Source of the DNA: Desulfitobacterium metallireducens DSM 15288
Lineage (GTDB): Bacteria > Bacillota > Desulfitobacteriia > Desulfitobacteriales > Desulfitobacteriaceae
Length of the DNA: 64,000 nucleotides
Direction of reading: 5' to 3'
Assembly (NCBI RefSeq): GCF_000231405.2
Contig: NZ_CP007032.1
Location: forward strand, 2,666,001 to 2,730,000
Shown here one piece after another: positions 34,958-43,895 of the stretch (positions are counted from its first letter, which is position 1; the number at the start of each line of letters is the position of its first letter). A program made the translations under genes and the position numbers. Below the pieces are notes generated by a model. That model was not told where the DNA came from. It saw nothing but the letters and a program-made list of their open reading frames with translations, and did no database searches.

Positions 34958-36631
34958 TTACGGATTAGCCGCTACCGGTATTTGCGGAACAATTCCTGGA
35001 ACGATATATGCTTGTAACAAAACGAGTACAATAACGATTCCTAGTAAGATAACGGAATATTTCGCAGTTTTACGGAAAATTTGATTTTCTTTACCGACCA
35101 GACCAGTTGCAGCACAAGCAATTGCAATCGATTGAGGGGAAATAAGTTTACCCACTGATCCCCCGACAAGGTTTGCTGAAACTGTTAATATGGGGTTCAA
35201 TCCAAGTTGTCCGGCTGTAACTTGTTGTAATTTCCCAAACAAAGCTGCTGATGAAGTCACAGACCCCGTCAAGAATACCCCTAACCAACCCAAAACAGGT
35301 GAGAAGATGGGGAAAAGCACGCCTGTCGAAGCAAATGCTAAGCCCAAGGAGAAGGACATTCCTGAGTAATTGGCTAAATAAGCAAGTCCCAAAACCGACA
35401 TAATCGTGACCAGCGAAAAACTCAATTGTTTTAGGGTATCACCCAAAACGCGAACGGCTGTCTTGGGCTTAATACCCAAGATGAAGATAACGATAATGGA
35501 TGCGATCAGCACCGCAGTTCCAGCATATCCAAAGAAATCCCACTTGAAGTTAGCTGCATAAACGGTTGGTTTGGAAACGATGGGTGCTGCCTGCATGACT
35601 AAACCATCAAGACCTGGCCAGTGCTTAATATTGACAAACCATTGAAGATCATTAGCGACCCACTTTTTGAAAGCAGGGCTTCCCCAAACGCCCATGAAAA
35701 CCATCAGAATCAAGAAGGGAGACCAAGCTTTAAAGATTTGCCCACCTGAATATTTTATATCGTTTACTTTCACCCCTTCTTCGTCAGGAAAACGCCAAAT
35801 GGTCTTAGGCTTCCATACCATTAAGAAGAGGGCCGTACAAATCAAGGATGTAATAGAGCCGACAACAGCAGGAAGCGTAACTCCTAAGGTGCTTGCCATA
35901 AAATAAGAAGGGATAGCATAACTTAATCCTGTCACTAAAGCAGCCGGTAACACTTCTTTAGTTTTTTGCCAGCCGCAAAGGACGATCAACATAGCAATCG
36001 GAATAATAATCGCCATGATGGCTTCATTAAGGCCTACACTTAACGAGAGAATCGAATCACTTATTCCTGTTACTTTGCCCATCGTAATCGTCGGGGTTCC
36101 CACCGGGCCAAACGGAACGGGAGGAACGTTAGCCACTAAGCAAATGATTGCAGCAGGCAGTGGAGGAAATCCTAGCCCGATCAGCATTGCTGCAGCGATA
36201 GCGACCGGAGCTCCCTGACCCGCCGCACCTTCCATAAAGGCTGAAAAGGCAAAGGCGATAAGCAAGGCTTGTAATCTTCGATCACTAGAGAGCGTAGCAA
36301 TTGAATTTTTCATAATTTCAAATTGTCCTGCTTCAACAGTAAGATTATAGAAAAAGACAGCGGTAATAATAATCCAACCAATTGGGAAAAGACCGTTAAG
36401 AACCCCTAAAGCTGTAGCGGAAAGGGCTATACTCACTGGCATATTATAAACAAGGACGACATCAATAAAGGCTATTAACAGAGTAAGTACACCTGCCACA
36501 TGGCCCTTCATTTTTTTAATCGCCAGGGCCCAGAAAAGGAAGAAGATAGGTATGGCTACGACTAAAGCTGTTAAACCGATACTATCACCGATCGTAGAAT
36601 AGTTTTGATACCATTGCATATACTTTTCCAC
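34958..36631 (-). CDS. lctP: L-lactate permease (LctP family)
   Basis: 557 residues and about 13-14 membrane helices, the usual length of LctP. It carries the EGAAGQGAPVAIAAAMLIGLGFPP and NVPPVPFGPVGTPT signatures and the C-terminal VGGSVGKLISPQSIAIA block. It takes up lactate (or glycolate) with protons. The GTG at 36631 has poor spacing to GGAAGG; the ATG four codons later (36619) may be the real start. It has a terminator upstream and an IclR-type palindrome at 36650, so it is probably separately transcribed. Confidence 0.93.
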   Translation of the reverse strand: MEKYMQWYQNYSTIGDSIGLTALVVAIPIFFLFWALAIKKMKGHVAGVLTLLIAFIDVVLVYNMPVSIALSATALGVLNGLFPIGWIIITAVFFYNLTVEAGQFEIMKNSIATLSSDRRLQALLIAFAFSAFMEGAAGQGAPVAIAAAMLIGLGFPPLPAAIICLVANVPPVPFGPVGTPTITMGKVTGISDSILSLSVGLNEAIMAIIIPIAMLIVLCGWQKTKEVLPAALVTGLSYAIPSYFMASTLGVTLPAVVGSITSLICTALFLMVWKPKTIWRFPDEEGVKVNDIKYSGGQIFKAWSPFLILMVFMGVWGSPAFKKWVANDLQWFVNIKHWPGLDGLVMQAAPIVSKPTVYAANFKWDFFGYAGTAVLIASIIVIFILGIKPKTAVRVLGDTLKQLSFSLVTIMSVLGLAYLANYSGMSFSLGLAFASTGVLFPIFSPVLGWLGVFLTGSVTSSAALFGKLQQVTAGQLGLNPILTVSANLVGGSVGKLISPQSIAIACAATGLVGKENQIFRKTAKYSVILLGIVIVLVLLQAYIVPGIVPQIPVAANP

Positions 36632-36649
36632 CCTTCCATTTTAAATTTC

Positions 36650-36662
36650 AAAACACTGTTTT
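36650..36662. promoter_or_regulatory. Putative IclR operator before lctP
   Basis: AAAACACTGTTTT, an imperfect palindrome matching AAAACNNNGTTTY, also found before the oxidase operon (41055) and iclR (41968). It lies about 20 bases from the start codon. Confidence 0.5.
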
Positions 36663-36827
36663 ATAATTTAACAATGTTTTAACCTAGTGATAACTTTCAC
36701 ACCCCTTTCGTCACAATTGGTTAGATTAAAGATCTTTCGCATCCTCCCCATATTCTCTATGTAGGATGGTCAGACCTTATTACTACCATTATTATCCGTT
36801 ATCGCCCTATTGTCAATATTCGTACAA

Positions 36828-36858
36828 AGAAAGCCGCCAACAAATATGGTCAGCGGCC
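36828..36858 (-). terminator. Terminator after the FAD subunit gene
   Basis: GCCGC arm (36857-36853) and GCGGC arm (36837-36833) with extra CCA/TGG pairs, then TTTCTTTG on the minus strand. Confidence 0.65.
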
Positions 36859-36878
36859 TCTTAAATGTACGGTTCAAT

Positions 36879-38258
36879 TTACATATTAACAATCTTACCC
36901 GGATTAACGCGATTTTGTGGGTCAAACGTCTTTTTGATCCTTCTGAAAGCTTCCATCGCAGCGGGTGTGAACTCCGAATCAAGATACTTTTTCTTAACGA
37001 GCCCGATTCCGTGCTCACCACTTATGGTACCGCCGAGACCAAGAGCCATCTTACAGAGTGCCTGTTCTGCGGCATGAACGGTTTCAACTTCCTCTTTATT
37101 CCGTTGATCGAAAAGAATTAACGGATGAAGATTCCCGTCACCAGCATGGGCTACGACTCCGATCGTCACGCCAAAATCTTTGGCGACTTTAAGGATTCCC
37201 TCAATCGCTTGCGGGAAATTACTCCTCGGAACTGTAATATCATTAACACCATATGACGGTCTAACACGAGAAACTGATCCGAAAGCACAACGCCGGGAAG
37301 TCCAAATTTGATTGACTTCAGCTGCCGTTTGCGCAACTCTGAATTCTCTCGCATTCGCTTTCTTGGTGATTTCACCGATCATTTCGACTTGCTCGTCCAT
37401 ATCTTCCGGATAACCGTCAATCTCGATAATAAGAACAGCTCCAGCGTCACGGTCAAGCCCGGCATGACTGAAGTCCTCAGTCGTATTGATAAGGAGGTGG
37501 TCCATGAATTCGAGAGTGGTTGGGATAATACCGGCTGCAACGATATCGGCAACCGTTTGCGAAGCATCTTCAACTTTTTCATAGGTAGCTAGCATTGTTC
37601 TCGTGGTTATAGGTTTCGGAATGACACGGACGATAATTTTCGTGACGAATCCCAAGATTCCCTCCGAGCCACAGAAGATCCGAGTTAAGTCATAACCAGG
37701 CTCACTTTTAAAGTTACGCCCCCCTGTGTTAATGACTTTACCATTCGGGAGAACAACTTCTATACCCAAAATATAATCGCGAGTGACCCCATATTTAAAG
37801 CACTTAGGTCCACCTGAGCACTCAGCGAGATTTCCACCCAATGTTGAGGCTTTATAAGAAGATGGATCCGGGGGATAATAGAAGCCTTTCTTTTCAAGTT
37901 CGAGTTGGAGATCGAAATTGATAACTCCAGGTTGAACGACTGCAACAAAATTTTCCGTGTCTATTTCAATGATTTTATTCATACGGGCAAAGTTAACAAC
38001 CACAGAATTTTCAACAGGAATGGATCCACCACTCTCATTCGTTCCAGCACCTCTGGGAATAAGTTTAATATTTTGCTCGTTCAAGTATTTAACGAGTTCA
38101 ACCACTTGTTCCGTGGTTTGCGGTGAAACAACGCCTAACGGTTCACCCGATAATAACGTACCATCATAACTATAGGAGAACAAACCTGTTTTGTCTGTTA
38201 CCACGTTTTTCTCCCCAACTATCTCTTTTAAGCGATTTATAACGGTTTGGGATAACAT
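36879..38258 (-). CDS. FAD-linked 2-hydroxyacid oxidase, GlcD type
   Basis: 459 residues. A FAD_binding_4 domain with PRGAGTNESGGSIP and PPDPSSYKASTLGGNLAE, and a FAD-oxidase C-terminal domain with THAGDGNLHP-like VVAHAGDGNLHPLI and the end block GEHGIGLVKKKYL. This matches glycolate/D-lactate dehydrogenase GlcD. With the following two subunits and lactate permease, lactate is the likely substrate, with electrons passing to the Fe-S subunit. AAGGAGGG precedes the ATG. The gene follows its partner by 19 bp. Confidence 0.92.
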   Translation of the reverse strand: MLSQTVINRLKEIVGEKNVVTDKTGLFSYSYDGTLLSGEPLGVVSPQTTEQVVELVKYLNEQNIKLIPRGAGTNESGGSIPVENSVVVNFARMNKIIEIDTENFVAVVQPGVINFDLQLELEKKGFYYPPDPSSYKASTLGGNLAECSGGPKCFKYGVTRDYILGIEVVLPNGKVINTGGRNFKSEPGYDLTRIFCGSEGILGFVTKIIVRVIPKPITTRTMLATYEKVEDASQTVADIVAAGIIPTTLEFMDHLLINTTEDFSHAGLDRDAGAVLIIEIDGYPEDMDEQVEMIGEITKKANAREFRVAQTAAEVNQIWTSRRCAFGSVSRVRPSYGVNDITVPRSNFPQAIEGILKVAKDFGVTIGVVAHAGDGNLHPLILFDQRNKEEVETVHAAEQALCKMALGLGGTISGEHGIGLVKKKYLDSEFTPAAMEAFRRIKKTFDPQNRVNPGKIVNM

Positions 38259-38277
38259 GTTCAGCCCTCCTTATCTT

Positions 38278-39579
38278 TTATGCCTGCAGGTTTACTCCAG
38301 GATTCATAATCCCTTTAGGGTCAAATTGTCTGCGAAGTCCATTGATGATTTCTGTGGTAGCAGACCACATTTCCGCGTCATTATATTCTTCGCACATCAG
38401 TTTGTGTCCAAAAAGTCCAGTCACATTGCCACCCAAGGACATCGCCATTTTATTGACTTTTTTGGCCAAAGCCATCATATCCGCATTCTCCGGCAGAAGG
38501 ATTTGAGCGCATCCTAATAGTCCTTCAACGACAACTCCAGGATAAGCTCCCAGTTCTCCAACAATTCCTTCTAATTGAGCAAGCGCTTTTGGCATTTTCA
38601 TCGGTCCTACAGCAAACTCGATAACTTGCTCAGGCTTATTATTCATAGCCTGACGAACCTTGAGCCATGCGTTAATGACGTTCTCATAGGTTGCTGCATC
38701 TTCGATAATTTGGACATCCGTTCCCCCACCCAAGGTAAAAACGGCCGCAATTTCATTGGCCACGTTTTGAGAAGACTGAACGTATCCTTCCAAATCGATC
38801 AAAGCAAGGTGCCCTTGACCGGGAAGAACGTCTTTCACCAAGTTTTCGCTGATCAGATTGATCCGATCCGGTTGAATGTTTCGTTTAATAAACGTATTGA
38901 AAGTTGCATTGGCTTTATGCAAGGATGCAAAACGTGCGACAACGGCCTTCTTTACTCCAGGCAAGGGTAAGAGTTTCACTAAAAGTTTGGTAAATATCCC
39001 AAACGTTCCTTGACTCCCCACTGCAAGGTGGATGAAGTCTAATCCGGAAACGTTCTTAATACATTTGTTTCCGATCTCCATAATCTCACCCGTAGGCTGA
39101 ACCATGTCAAAGCCTAAGAGGAACGTCCGTGTCGGGCCATACTTAAAGGTCTTCGAATCCGAATCACCGATTGCAAAGCAGCCGCCGATGGAGCTAGTAT
39201 CCACGGCATAGGGTTCTGGAGGGAAATACAGCCCTGCTTCCTCCACTTGCTTAACAAACTCTTGATGAGTCATTCCTGGCTCGACTACAGCAACAAGGTT
39301 CTGATGATCAATTTCGATGATTTTATTCATACGAGCCATGATCATGACGATACCCTCACCTAAATCTTGAGTATCAGCCACTTGTCCACCGACCGAGATT
39401 TTAATATTTTGCTCATTTGCCAATGTAACAACACTGGATACTTCGGAAGCATTTCCAGGAAGGACTACCACTGCTGGTTTTCCAGTTCCTTTCAGATAGT
39501 TAGCCATTTCCGATGGGTTGTCAATAACGTATTGGTCGCCAACAATCCCTTTTAAATTACTTACGATTGCGTTGCTCAT
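38278..39579 (-). CDS. FAD-binding oxidoreductase subunit (GlcE/GlcD-like)
   Basis: 433 residues. FAD_binding_4 domain at the N-terminus (KPAVVVLPGNASEVSSVVTLANEQNIKISVGG, FPPEPYAVDTSSIGGCFAIGDSD) and a shorter C-terminal domain ending FDPKGIMNPGVNLQA. The C-terminal histidine motif of GlcD is altered (GLFGHKLMCEEY), so this may be a structural or electron-transfer partner like GlcE rather than a second catalytic chain. It sits between the Fe-S subunit and GlcD-like genes in one operon. Confidence 0.85.
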   Translation of the reverse strand: MSNAIVSNLKGIVGDQYVIDNPSEMANYLKGTGKPAVVVLPGNASEVSSVVTLANEQNIKISVGGQVADTQDLGEGIVMIMARMNKIIEIDHQNLVAVVEPGMTHQEFVKQVEEAGLYFPPEPYAVDTSSIGGCFAIGDSDSKTFKYGPTRTFLLGFDMVQPTGEIMEIGNKCIKNVSGLDFIHLAVGSQGTFGIFTKLLVKLLPLPGVKKAVVARFASLHKANATFNTFIKRNIQPDRINLISENLVKDVLPGQGHLALIDLEGYVQSSQNVANEIAAVFTLGGGTDVQIIEDAATYENVINAWLKVRQAMNNKPEQVIEFAVGPMKMPKALAQLEGIVGELGAYPGVVVEGLLGCAQILLPENADMMALAKKVNKMAMSLGGNVTGLFGHKLMCEEYNDAEMWSATTEIINGLRRQFDPKGIMNPGVNLQA

Positions 39580-39648
39580 GACTACCCGCCCTTCATTATT
39601 TAATCGAACTCGCGGCGCGAGAATTTTACTTTTTGCAATTTTACAATT

Positions 39649-40902
39649 TTAATCTTGATAAGCTTGTGCCATTAGATCAGCTACATGCATTACTTTTTGA
39701 TCCTGACCTGCCAAACTGATTCCGCTCTGTAGCCGCAGCATACATGCTGGACAAGTTGTGGCCACAACATCTGCCTCGGTATCTTTGATATTACTCGTTT
39801 TCTCACGAGTAATCTTAGTCGATATCTCGTGGTAGAAGGCTTGAACAAGACCAGAAGCACCACAGCAACGGTTTGCTTCATTCATTTCAACAAATTCAAC
39901 CCTTGGAAGAATTTTCAGCATTTGACGAGGTTGTTCTGTGATATGAAGGCCACGAACCATATGGCAAGGGTCATGATAAGTCACTTTTGTTGGAATACTG
40001 TTATGGAGTTGTGATTTATCAACACCGATTTGTGCCATATATTGCGAGAATTCAACGACTTTGTCACTAAATTCTTTTACTTTAGGGAGGAAGGCGGGCT
40101 CATCGGCAAAGAGTTTTAGATATTCTTCTTTGAGCATCGAAGCACAGGAACCACATGCCGTCAAAACCACTTCTGCATCGCGATTATTATCCAAGAATGT
40201 TTTAATCGTCTTGCGCGCATTCACTTTAGCCGTTTCATAATCACCATAAGCATATTGAGGCAAGCCGCAACAAACTTGATCCTTAGGGATTATTACATCA
40301 CTATCATTTTTGGTTAAAACCTTAACAACAGAATGAGCCGTTCCATCTAAGGATTGATTCAAGAAACAACCCACATAGAAAGCGACTTTATGTTTCGGAT
40401 GGGCAACTGTAATCCGCTCCGGAACTTGCTCCAGGAAAGCCTTCTTAGCAACAGGCATATTTTTGATATCAATACCACGGAAGAACTCCATGCCATCGAT
40501 CTTTTCAAGTGTACTTTTTCCCATTCCTCTGAAAAGTTTAAAACCACGATCGAGTTTTTGGGGATCTGCTAAAGTCTTCAAGGCAAACGATTTAGCAAAA
40601 GGATGAATTCCTTTTCTTAATTTTAGATCGCGTCTTGCCACCATAACCAGTTCATTTGCATGAACCCCACTCGGACATGCAAGAGCACATTCTCCACATA
40701 CGAGACAGCTCATGATCGCATCTTCATACACTGGATCGTTTGGATCTAGATTCCCATCAGCAACTGCCTTGATCAATTGCACTCTACCCCGTGCAACTCG
40801 AGTCTCTGCTCCATCCACCTTGTATGTTTTACAAGCTGTATGGCATGACCCACATTTGTTGCACGTGTTGAGCATTTCATAAACATCTGCCAAAAGCCCC
40901 AC
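39649..40902 (-). CDS. Iron-sulfur subunit of the lactate/glycolate oxidase (GlcF type)
   Basis: 417 residues. Two 4Fe-4S ferredoxin motifs at the N-terminus (CNKCGSCHTACKTY and CLVCGECALACPSG) and two cysteine-rich CCG domains (GCFLNQS...CCGLPQYAYG and YHDPCHMVRG...CCGASG). These relay electrons from the flavin subunit to quinone or other carriers. Start GTG at 40902 behind GGAGGAG. First gene of the operon; an IclR-type palindrome lies 150 bp upstream. Confidence 0.93.
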   Translation of the reverse strand: MGLLADVYEMLNTCNKCGSCHTACKTYKVDGAETRVARGRVQLIKAVADGNLDPNDPVYEDAIMSCLVCGECALACPSGVHANELVMVARRDLKLRKGIHPFAKSFALKTLADPQKLDRGFKLFRGMGKSTLEKIDGMEFFRGIDIKNMPVAKKAFLEQVPERITVAHPKHKVAFYVGCFLNQSLDGTAHSVVKVLTKNDSDVIIPKDQVCCGLPQYAYGDYETAKVNARKTIKTFLDNNRDAEVVLTACGSCASMLKEEYLKLFADEPAFLPKVKEFSDKVVEFSQYMAQIGVDKSQLHNSIPTKVTYHDPCHMVRGLHITEQPRQMLKILPRVEFVEMNEANRCCGASGLVQAFYHEISTKITREKTSNIKDTEADVVATTCPACMLRLQSGISLAGQDQKVMHVADLMAQAYQD

Positions 40903-41054
40903 TGAAATCTCCTCCTTTTCCCCATGTCAGATGGTTAGACCACCTAGGCTTATAATTAAAGATTAAAATTGAATTAACTAATGAATATTATAACTCAAAT
41001 TTTTCTGAATTCAAGAACAATATGTGAAAAATGAATAAAATTGTTTTAACATTT

Positions 41055-41067
41055 AAAACTTAGTTTC
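41055..41067. promoter_or_regulatory. Putative IclR operator before the oxidase operon
   Basis: AAAACTTAGTTTC followed by AATAT, nearly identical to the site before iclR. It lies in the 237 bp gap between iclR and the Fe-S subunit gene. Confidence 0.55.
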
Positions 41068-41100
41068 AATATATTTCTTTATTTCTGCCTAAATAAAACA

Positions 41101-41124
41101 AGGCACCTCTATCAGGAGGTGCCT
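41101..41124 (-). terminator. Terminator after iclR
   Basis: AGGCACCTC (41101-41109) and GAGGTGCCT (41116-41124), followed on the minus strand by TTGTTTTATTT. Confidence 0.82.
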
Positions 41125-41138
41125 AAAATGCTTATGAA

Positions 41139-41927
41139 TCACGAGTCGTAACGATGTTTCATCATTGAAGAAAAACCGAGATTTCTCGAAATTTCTTCTC
41201 CCACCTGTTTTAAGGCTTCTCCAATTTTTTGAACCCCTTTTTCTTCCATGCGGCTTGCCGGACCAGAAACGCTTACCGCACCAATCGCGCGCCCCGAATA
41301 ATCAAAAACAGGAGTCCCCAGACAAATAATGCCGATCTCATTTTCTTCTTGCTCTACGGCTATTTTGTTTCCCCTAATTTCGCGAAGATTTTCCAACAGT
41401 TTTTCCGGCTCTGTGATGGTATTAAGGGTTTGTCGTGGCATTCCCTTGACATCAAGAATCCGAAGCACCTCATCTTCTGGAAGAGTTGAAAGAATAGCCT
41501 TTCCAACCGCAGTACAATGCATGGGCGCTCTTCGTCCCACCTTCGATTGCATACTCACAACATGAGAACTCTCCGTTTTATCAATATAAACAATTTCTCC
41601 ATCGTCGTGTAAAACAAGATTAACAACCTCATCCAGTGATTTTGCAAGCTCTGATAAATAAGGTGATGCAACTTTCCGTATTTCCAAGTCATTAAAGAAG
41701 CGGATTCCCAATTCTACAATTTTGATTCCTAGATGATAGCGTTCACTTTCCTTTTCCTTGTCCACATAACCTCGGTAACATAACGTTTGTAAAATACGAT
41801 GAACCGTACTCTTATGAAGGCTAATACGATTCCCAATTTCAGTTACGCCTAAAGGTTCTTCGGCCTGAGCCAAGACCTCAAGGATGTCTAAGGAACGCTC
41901 AAGGGTTTGTACATATTTCTCTGCCAC
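41139..41927 (-). CDS. IclR-family transcriptional regulator
   Basis: 262 residues. N-terminal winged helix (PLGVTEIGNRISLHKSTVHRILQTL), C-terminal effector domain with the MHCTAVGKAILSTLP block and ISVSGPASRM-like AVSVSGPASRMEE. The start is GTG at 41927 behind GGAGG. It heads the lactate cluster, oriented the same way. Matching palindromes upstream of itself, of the oxidase operon and of lctP suggest that it regulates all three. Confidence 0.92.
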   Translation of the reverse strand: MAEKYVQTLERSLDILEVLAQAEEPLGVTEIGNRISLHKSTVHRILQTLCYRGYVDKEKESERYHLGIKIVELGIRFFNDLEIRKVASPYLSELAKSLDEVVNLVLHDDGEIVYIDKTESSHVVSMQSKVGRRAPMHCTAVGKAILSTLPEDEVLRILDVKGMPRQTLNTITEPEKLLENLREIRGNKIAVEQEENEIGIICLGTPVFDYSGRAIGAVSVSGPASRMEEKGVQKIGEALKQVGEEISRNLGFSSMMKHRYDS

Positions 41928-41967
41928 AAAAAAGCCTCCATTTCTTAGTATAATAGTTCCAATATCT

Positions 41968-41980
41968 AAAACTCTGTTTC
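41968..41980. promoter_or_regulatory. Putative IclR autoregulatory operator
   Basis: AAAACTCTGTTTC followed by AATAT, 41 bases upstream of the iclR start codon. Confidence 0.55.
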
Positions 41981-42078
41981 AATATTATCACACAAATAGT
42001 ATGACTTTTTTAAATTATTTAGTCAAGATAAATTTAAGTTCAATTTTAAATTAAGAAAGTCTGCTTAATATAAAAAAA

Positions 42079-42100
42079 CATCGAAAACTCAGTTTCGATG
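42079..42100 (-). terminator. Terminator after the tRNA cluster
   Basis: CATCGAAA (42079-42086) and TTTCGATG (42093-42100), followed on the minus strand by TTTTTTTA. Confidence 0.78.
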
Positions 42101-42115
42101 CCATTTTTAGAGGTA

Positions 42116-42192
42116 TGGGGTGGATGATGGGTATCGAACCCACGAATGCCGGAGCCACAACCCGGTGCGTTAACCACTTCGCCACATCCACC
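42116..42192 (-). tRNA. tRNA-His (anticodon GUG), CCA encoded
   Basis: Anticodon loop TTGTGGC. The 5' extra G pairs with the C before CCA, as in tRNA-His. T-arm GGGTTCGATACCC. Confidence 0.93.
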
Positions 42193-42224
42193 ATGATGAG
42201 ATGATTTGATTTTATTAGATTAAA

Positions 42225-42301
42225 TGGTGCGCCTGGAGAGATTCGAACTCACGACAACCTGCTTAGAAGGCAGATGCTCTATCCAACTGAGCTACAGGCG
42301 C
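42225..42301 (-). tRNA. tRNA-Arg (anticodon UCU), CCA encoded
   Basis: Acceptor GCGCCTG/CAGGCGC, anticodon stem CTGCC/GGCAG-like with loop containing TCT, T-arm GAGTTCGAATCTC. Confidence 0.93.
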
Positions 42302-42340
42302 AGAGGTATCTCCTGAACCCAAACGAACCTTAAAAAAACA

Positions 42341-42418
42341 TGGTCGGGGCAGAGGGATTTGAACCCCCGGCCTCCTGCTCCCAAGGCAGGCGCGCTAGCC
42401 AAACTGCGCTATGCCCCG
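42341..42418 (-). tRNA. tRNA-Pro (anticodon UGG), CCA encoded
   Basis: Acceptor CGGGGCA/TGCCCCG, anticodon loop with TGG, T-arm GGGTTCAAATCCC. First of the three tRNAs in the transcript. Confidence 0.93.
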
Positions 42419-42493
42419 TTCAGTGACAATGATTATTTTATCTAATTGTTGTCCTATAGTCAAGTCAAAAAGTAAAAAAAACTAAAATATTTA

Positions 42494-43090
42494 TTACGGG
42501 TGAACTAAATCCTTTAAAATAGGAATCGCTTTTTGCATTGCTTGAGCACGATGACTCACTTTATTTTTTTGAATCATCGTTAACTCCGCCATTGTACGTC
42601 CAAAATCCGGGATGAAGAAGAGCGGATCATAGCCAAACCCTTCCTGTCCACGCCGAACGCGCAGAATGCGTCCTTCCACTGTTCCTTCAGTCAAAAACTC
42701 TTGCCCTTCTGGCGTCGCAATCACCAAAGCACAACGAAACCGTCCTGTTCTTTCTTCATCTGGAATCTCCTGCAATCTTTCGAGTAGTTTATCATTATTC
42801 CGCTCATCATCTTTAGGTTCCCCGGCATAACGTGCGGAAAAAACTCCAGGCGCACCCCCAAGTGCATCCACTTCTAAGCCTGAATCATCCGCTAAAACAA
42901 TATATCCCGTCCGCTCTGCTGCAGCATGCGCTTTAATCGCTGCGTTTTCAGCAAACGTCGAACCCGTTTCCTCAACTTCTTCCCAATCCGGTATGTCTCT
43001 CAAGGACAGCACCTCAATTGAAGCATCAGACAGCATCTCTTGGAGTTCCTTCACCTTACCCTGATTCTGAGTAGCAAGCAAAATCTTCAT
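42494..43090 (-). CDS. rdgB: XTP/dITP diphosphatase (RdgB/HAM1)
   Basis: 198 residues, full length. LATQNQGKVKELQEML at the N-terminus, LADDSGLEVDALGGAPGVFSARYAG active-site block, GFGYDPLFFIP and the C-terminal VSHRAQAM. It hydrolyses non-canonical purine nucleotides such as XTP and ITP. It follows rph by 19 bp, a common Firmicute pairing. Confidence 0.96.
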   Translation of the reverse strand: MKILLATQNQGKVKELQEMLSDASIEVLSLRDIPDWEEVEETGSTFAENAAIKAHAAAERTGYIVLADDSGLEVDALGGAPGVFSARYAGEPKDDERNNDKLLERLQEIPDEERTGRFRCALVIATPEGQEFLTEGTVEGRILRVRRGQEGFGYDPLFFIPDFGRTMAELTMIQKNKVSHRAQAMQKAIPILKDLVHP

Positions 43091-43109
43091 CGCTGGATAA
43101 CCTGCTTTC

Positions 43110-43832
43110 TTAAACTAACTTTAAAGCGGCTTTTTGCTCGCTCATCAATTCACGGATCCCTTTTTCAGCAAGCGCTAAAAATTGGTCAAGTTCACTCCGA
43201 TCAAACGGAACTTCTTCAGCTGTCCCTTGAATTTCTACAAACTTACCTGCACCCGTCATGACAACATTCATATCCACTTCAGCACGAGAGTCTTCAGGAT
43301 AAGCCAGATCTAAAATAGGAACACCTTCCACTTTTCCTACAGACACTGCTGCTAAAGTATCTTGAAGCGGACTTTCTTTTAAGCTTCCCTTCTGAATCAG
43401 GTATTGAATCGCGTCGACCAGGGCTACATATGCCCCCGTGATTGAAGCTGTACGCGTGCCTCCATCCGCTTGTAATACATCGCAGTCAATCCAAATTGTG
43501 CGTTCACCCAGTTTTTTGAAATCCACGACTGAGCGCAGGGCCCGCCCGATTAAACGCTGAATTTCCATGGTTCTCCCCGTTAGTTTTCCTCTCGATGCTT
43601 CTCGTGGCGTCCGTGTTTGCGTCGCTCTAGGCAACATGGAGTATTCAGCAGTGACCCAACCCAGACCCGACCCTTTTTGAAAAGAAGGAACCTTCTCCTC
43701 CACCGAGGCTGTACAAAGCACTCGTGTCATCCCCACTTCAATGAGTACAGATCCTTCTGGATTCTGTGTAAACCCTCTCGTAATTTTAACCGAACGTAAT
43801 TGATCTGCTTCTCGTCCATCATATCGTTTCAT
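43110..43832 (-). CDS. rph: Ribonuclease PH
   Basis: 240 residues. RNase PH signatures: [59 protein letters not shown], and the [19 protein letters not shown] active site. It trims tRNA 3' ends by phosphorolysis. AAGGA precedes the ATG. It is upstream of rdgB and downstream of the P-loop protein gene, probably one transcript reading toward the tRNAs. Confidence 0.96.
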   Translation of the reverse strand: MKRYDGREADQLRSVKITRGFTQNPEGSVLIEVGMTRVLCTASVEEKVPSFQKGSGLGWVTAEYSMLPRATQTRTPREASRGKLTGRTMEIQRLIGRALRSVVDFKKLGERTIWIDCDVLQADGGTRTASITGAYVALVDAIQYLIQKGSLKESPLQDTLAAVSVGKVEGVPILDLAYPEDSRAEVDMNVVMTGAGKFVEIQGTAEEVPFDRSELDQFLALAEKGIRELMSEQKAALKLV

Positions 43833-43895
43833 ATTTTAATGTCCTTCTTTCTAGCGAACTTCTTATCGCTTAGCGTCAATCCTAATTATACTTCA

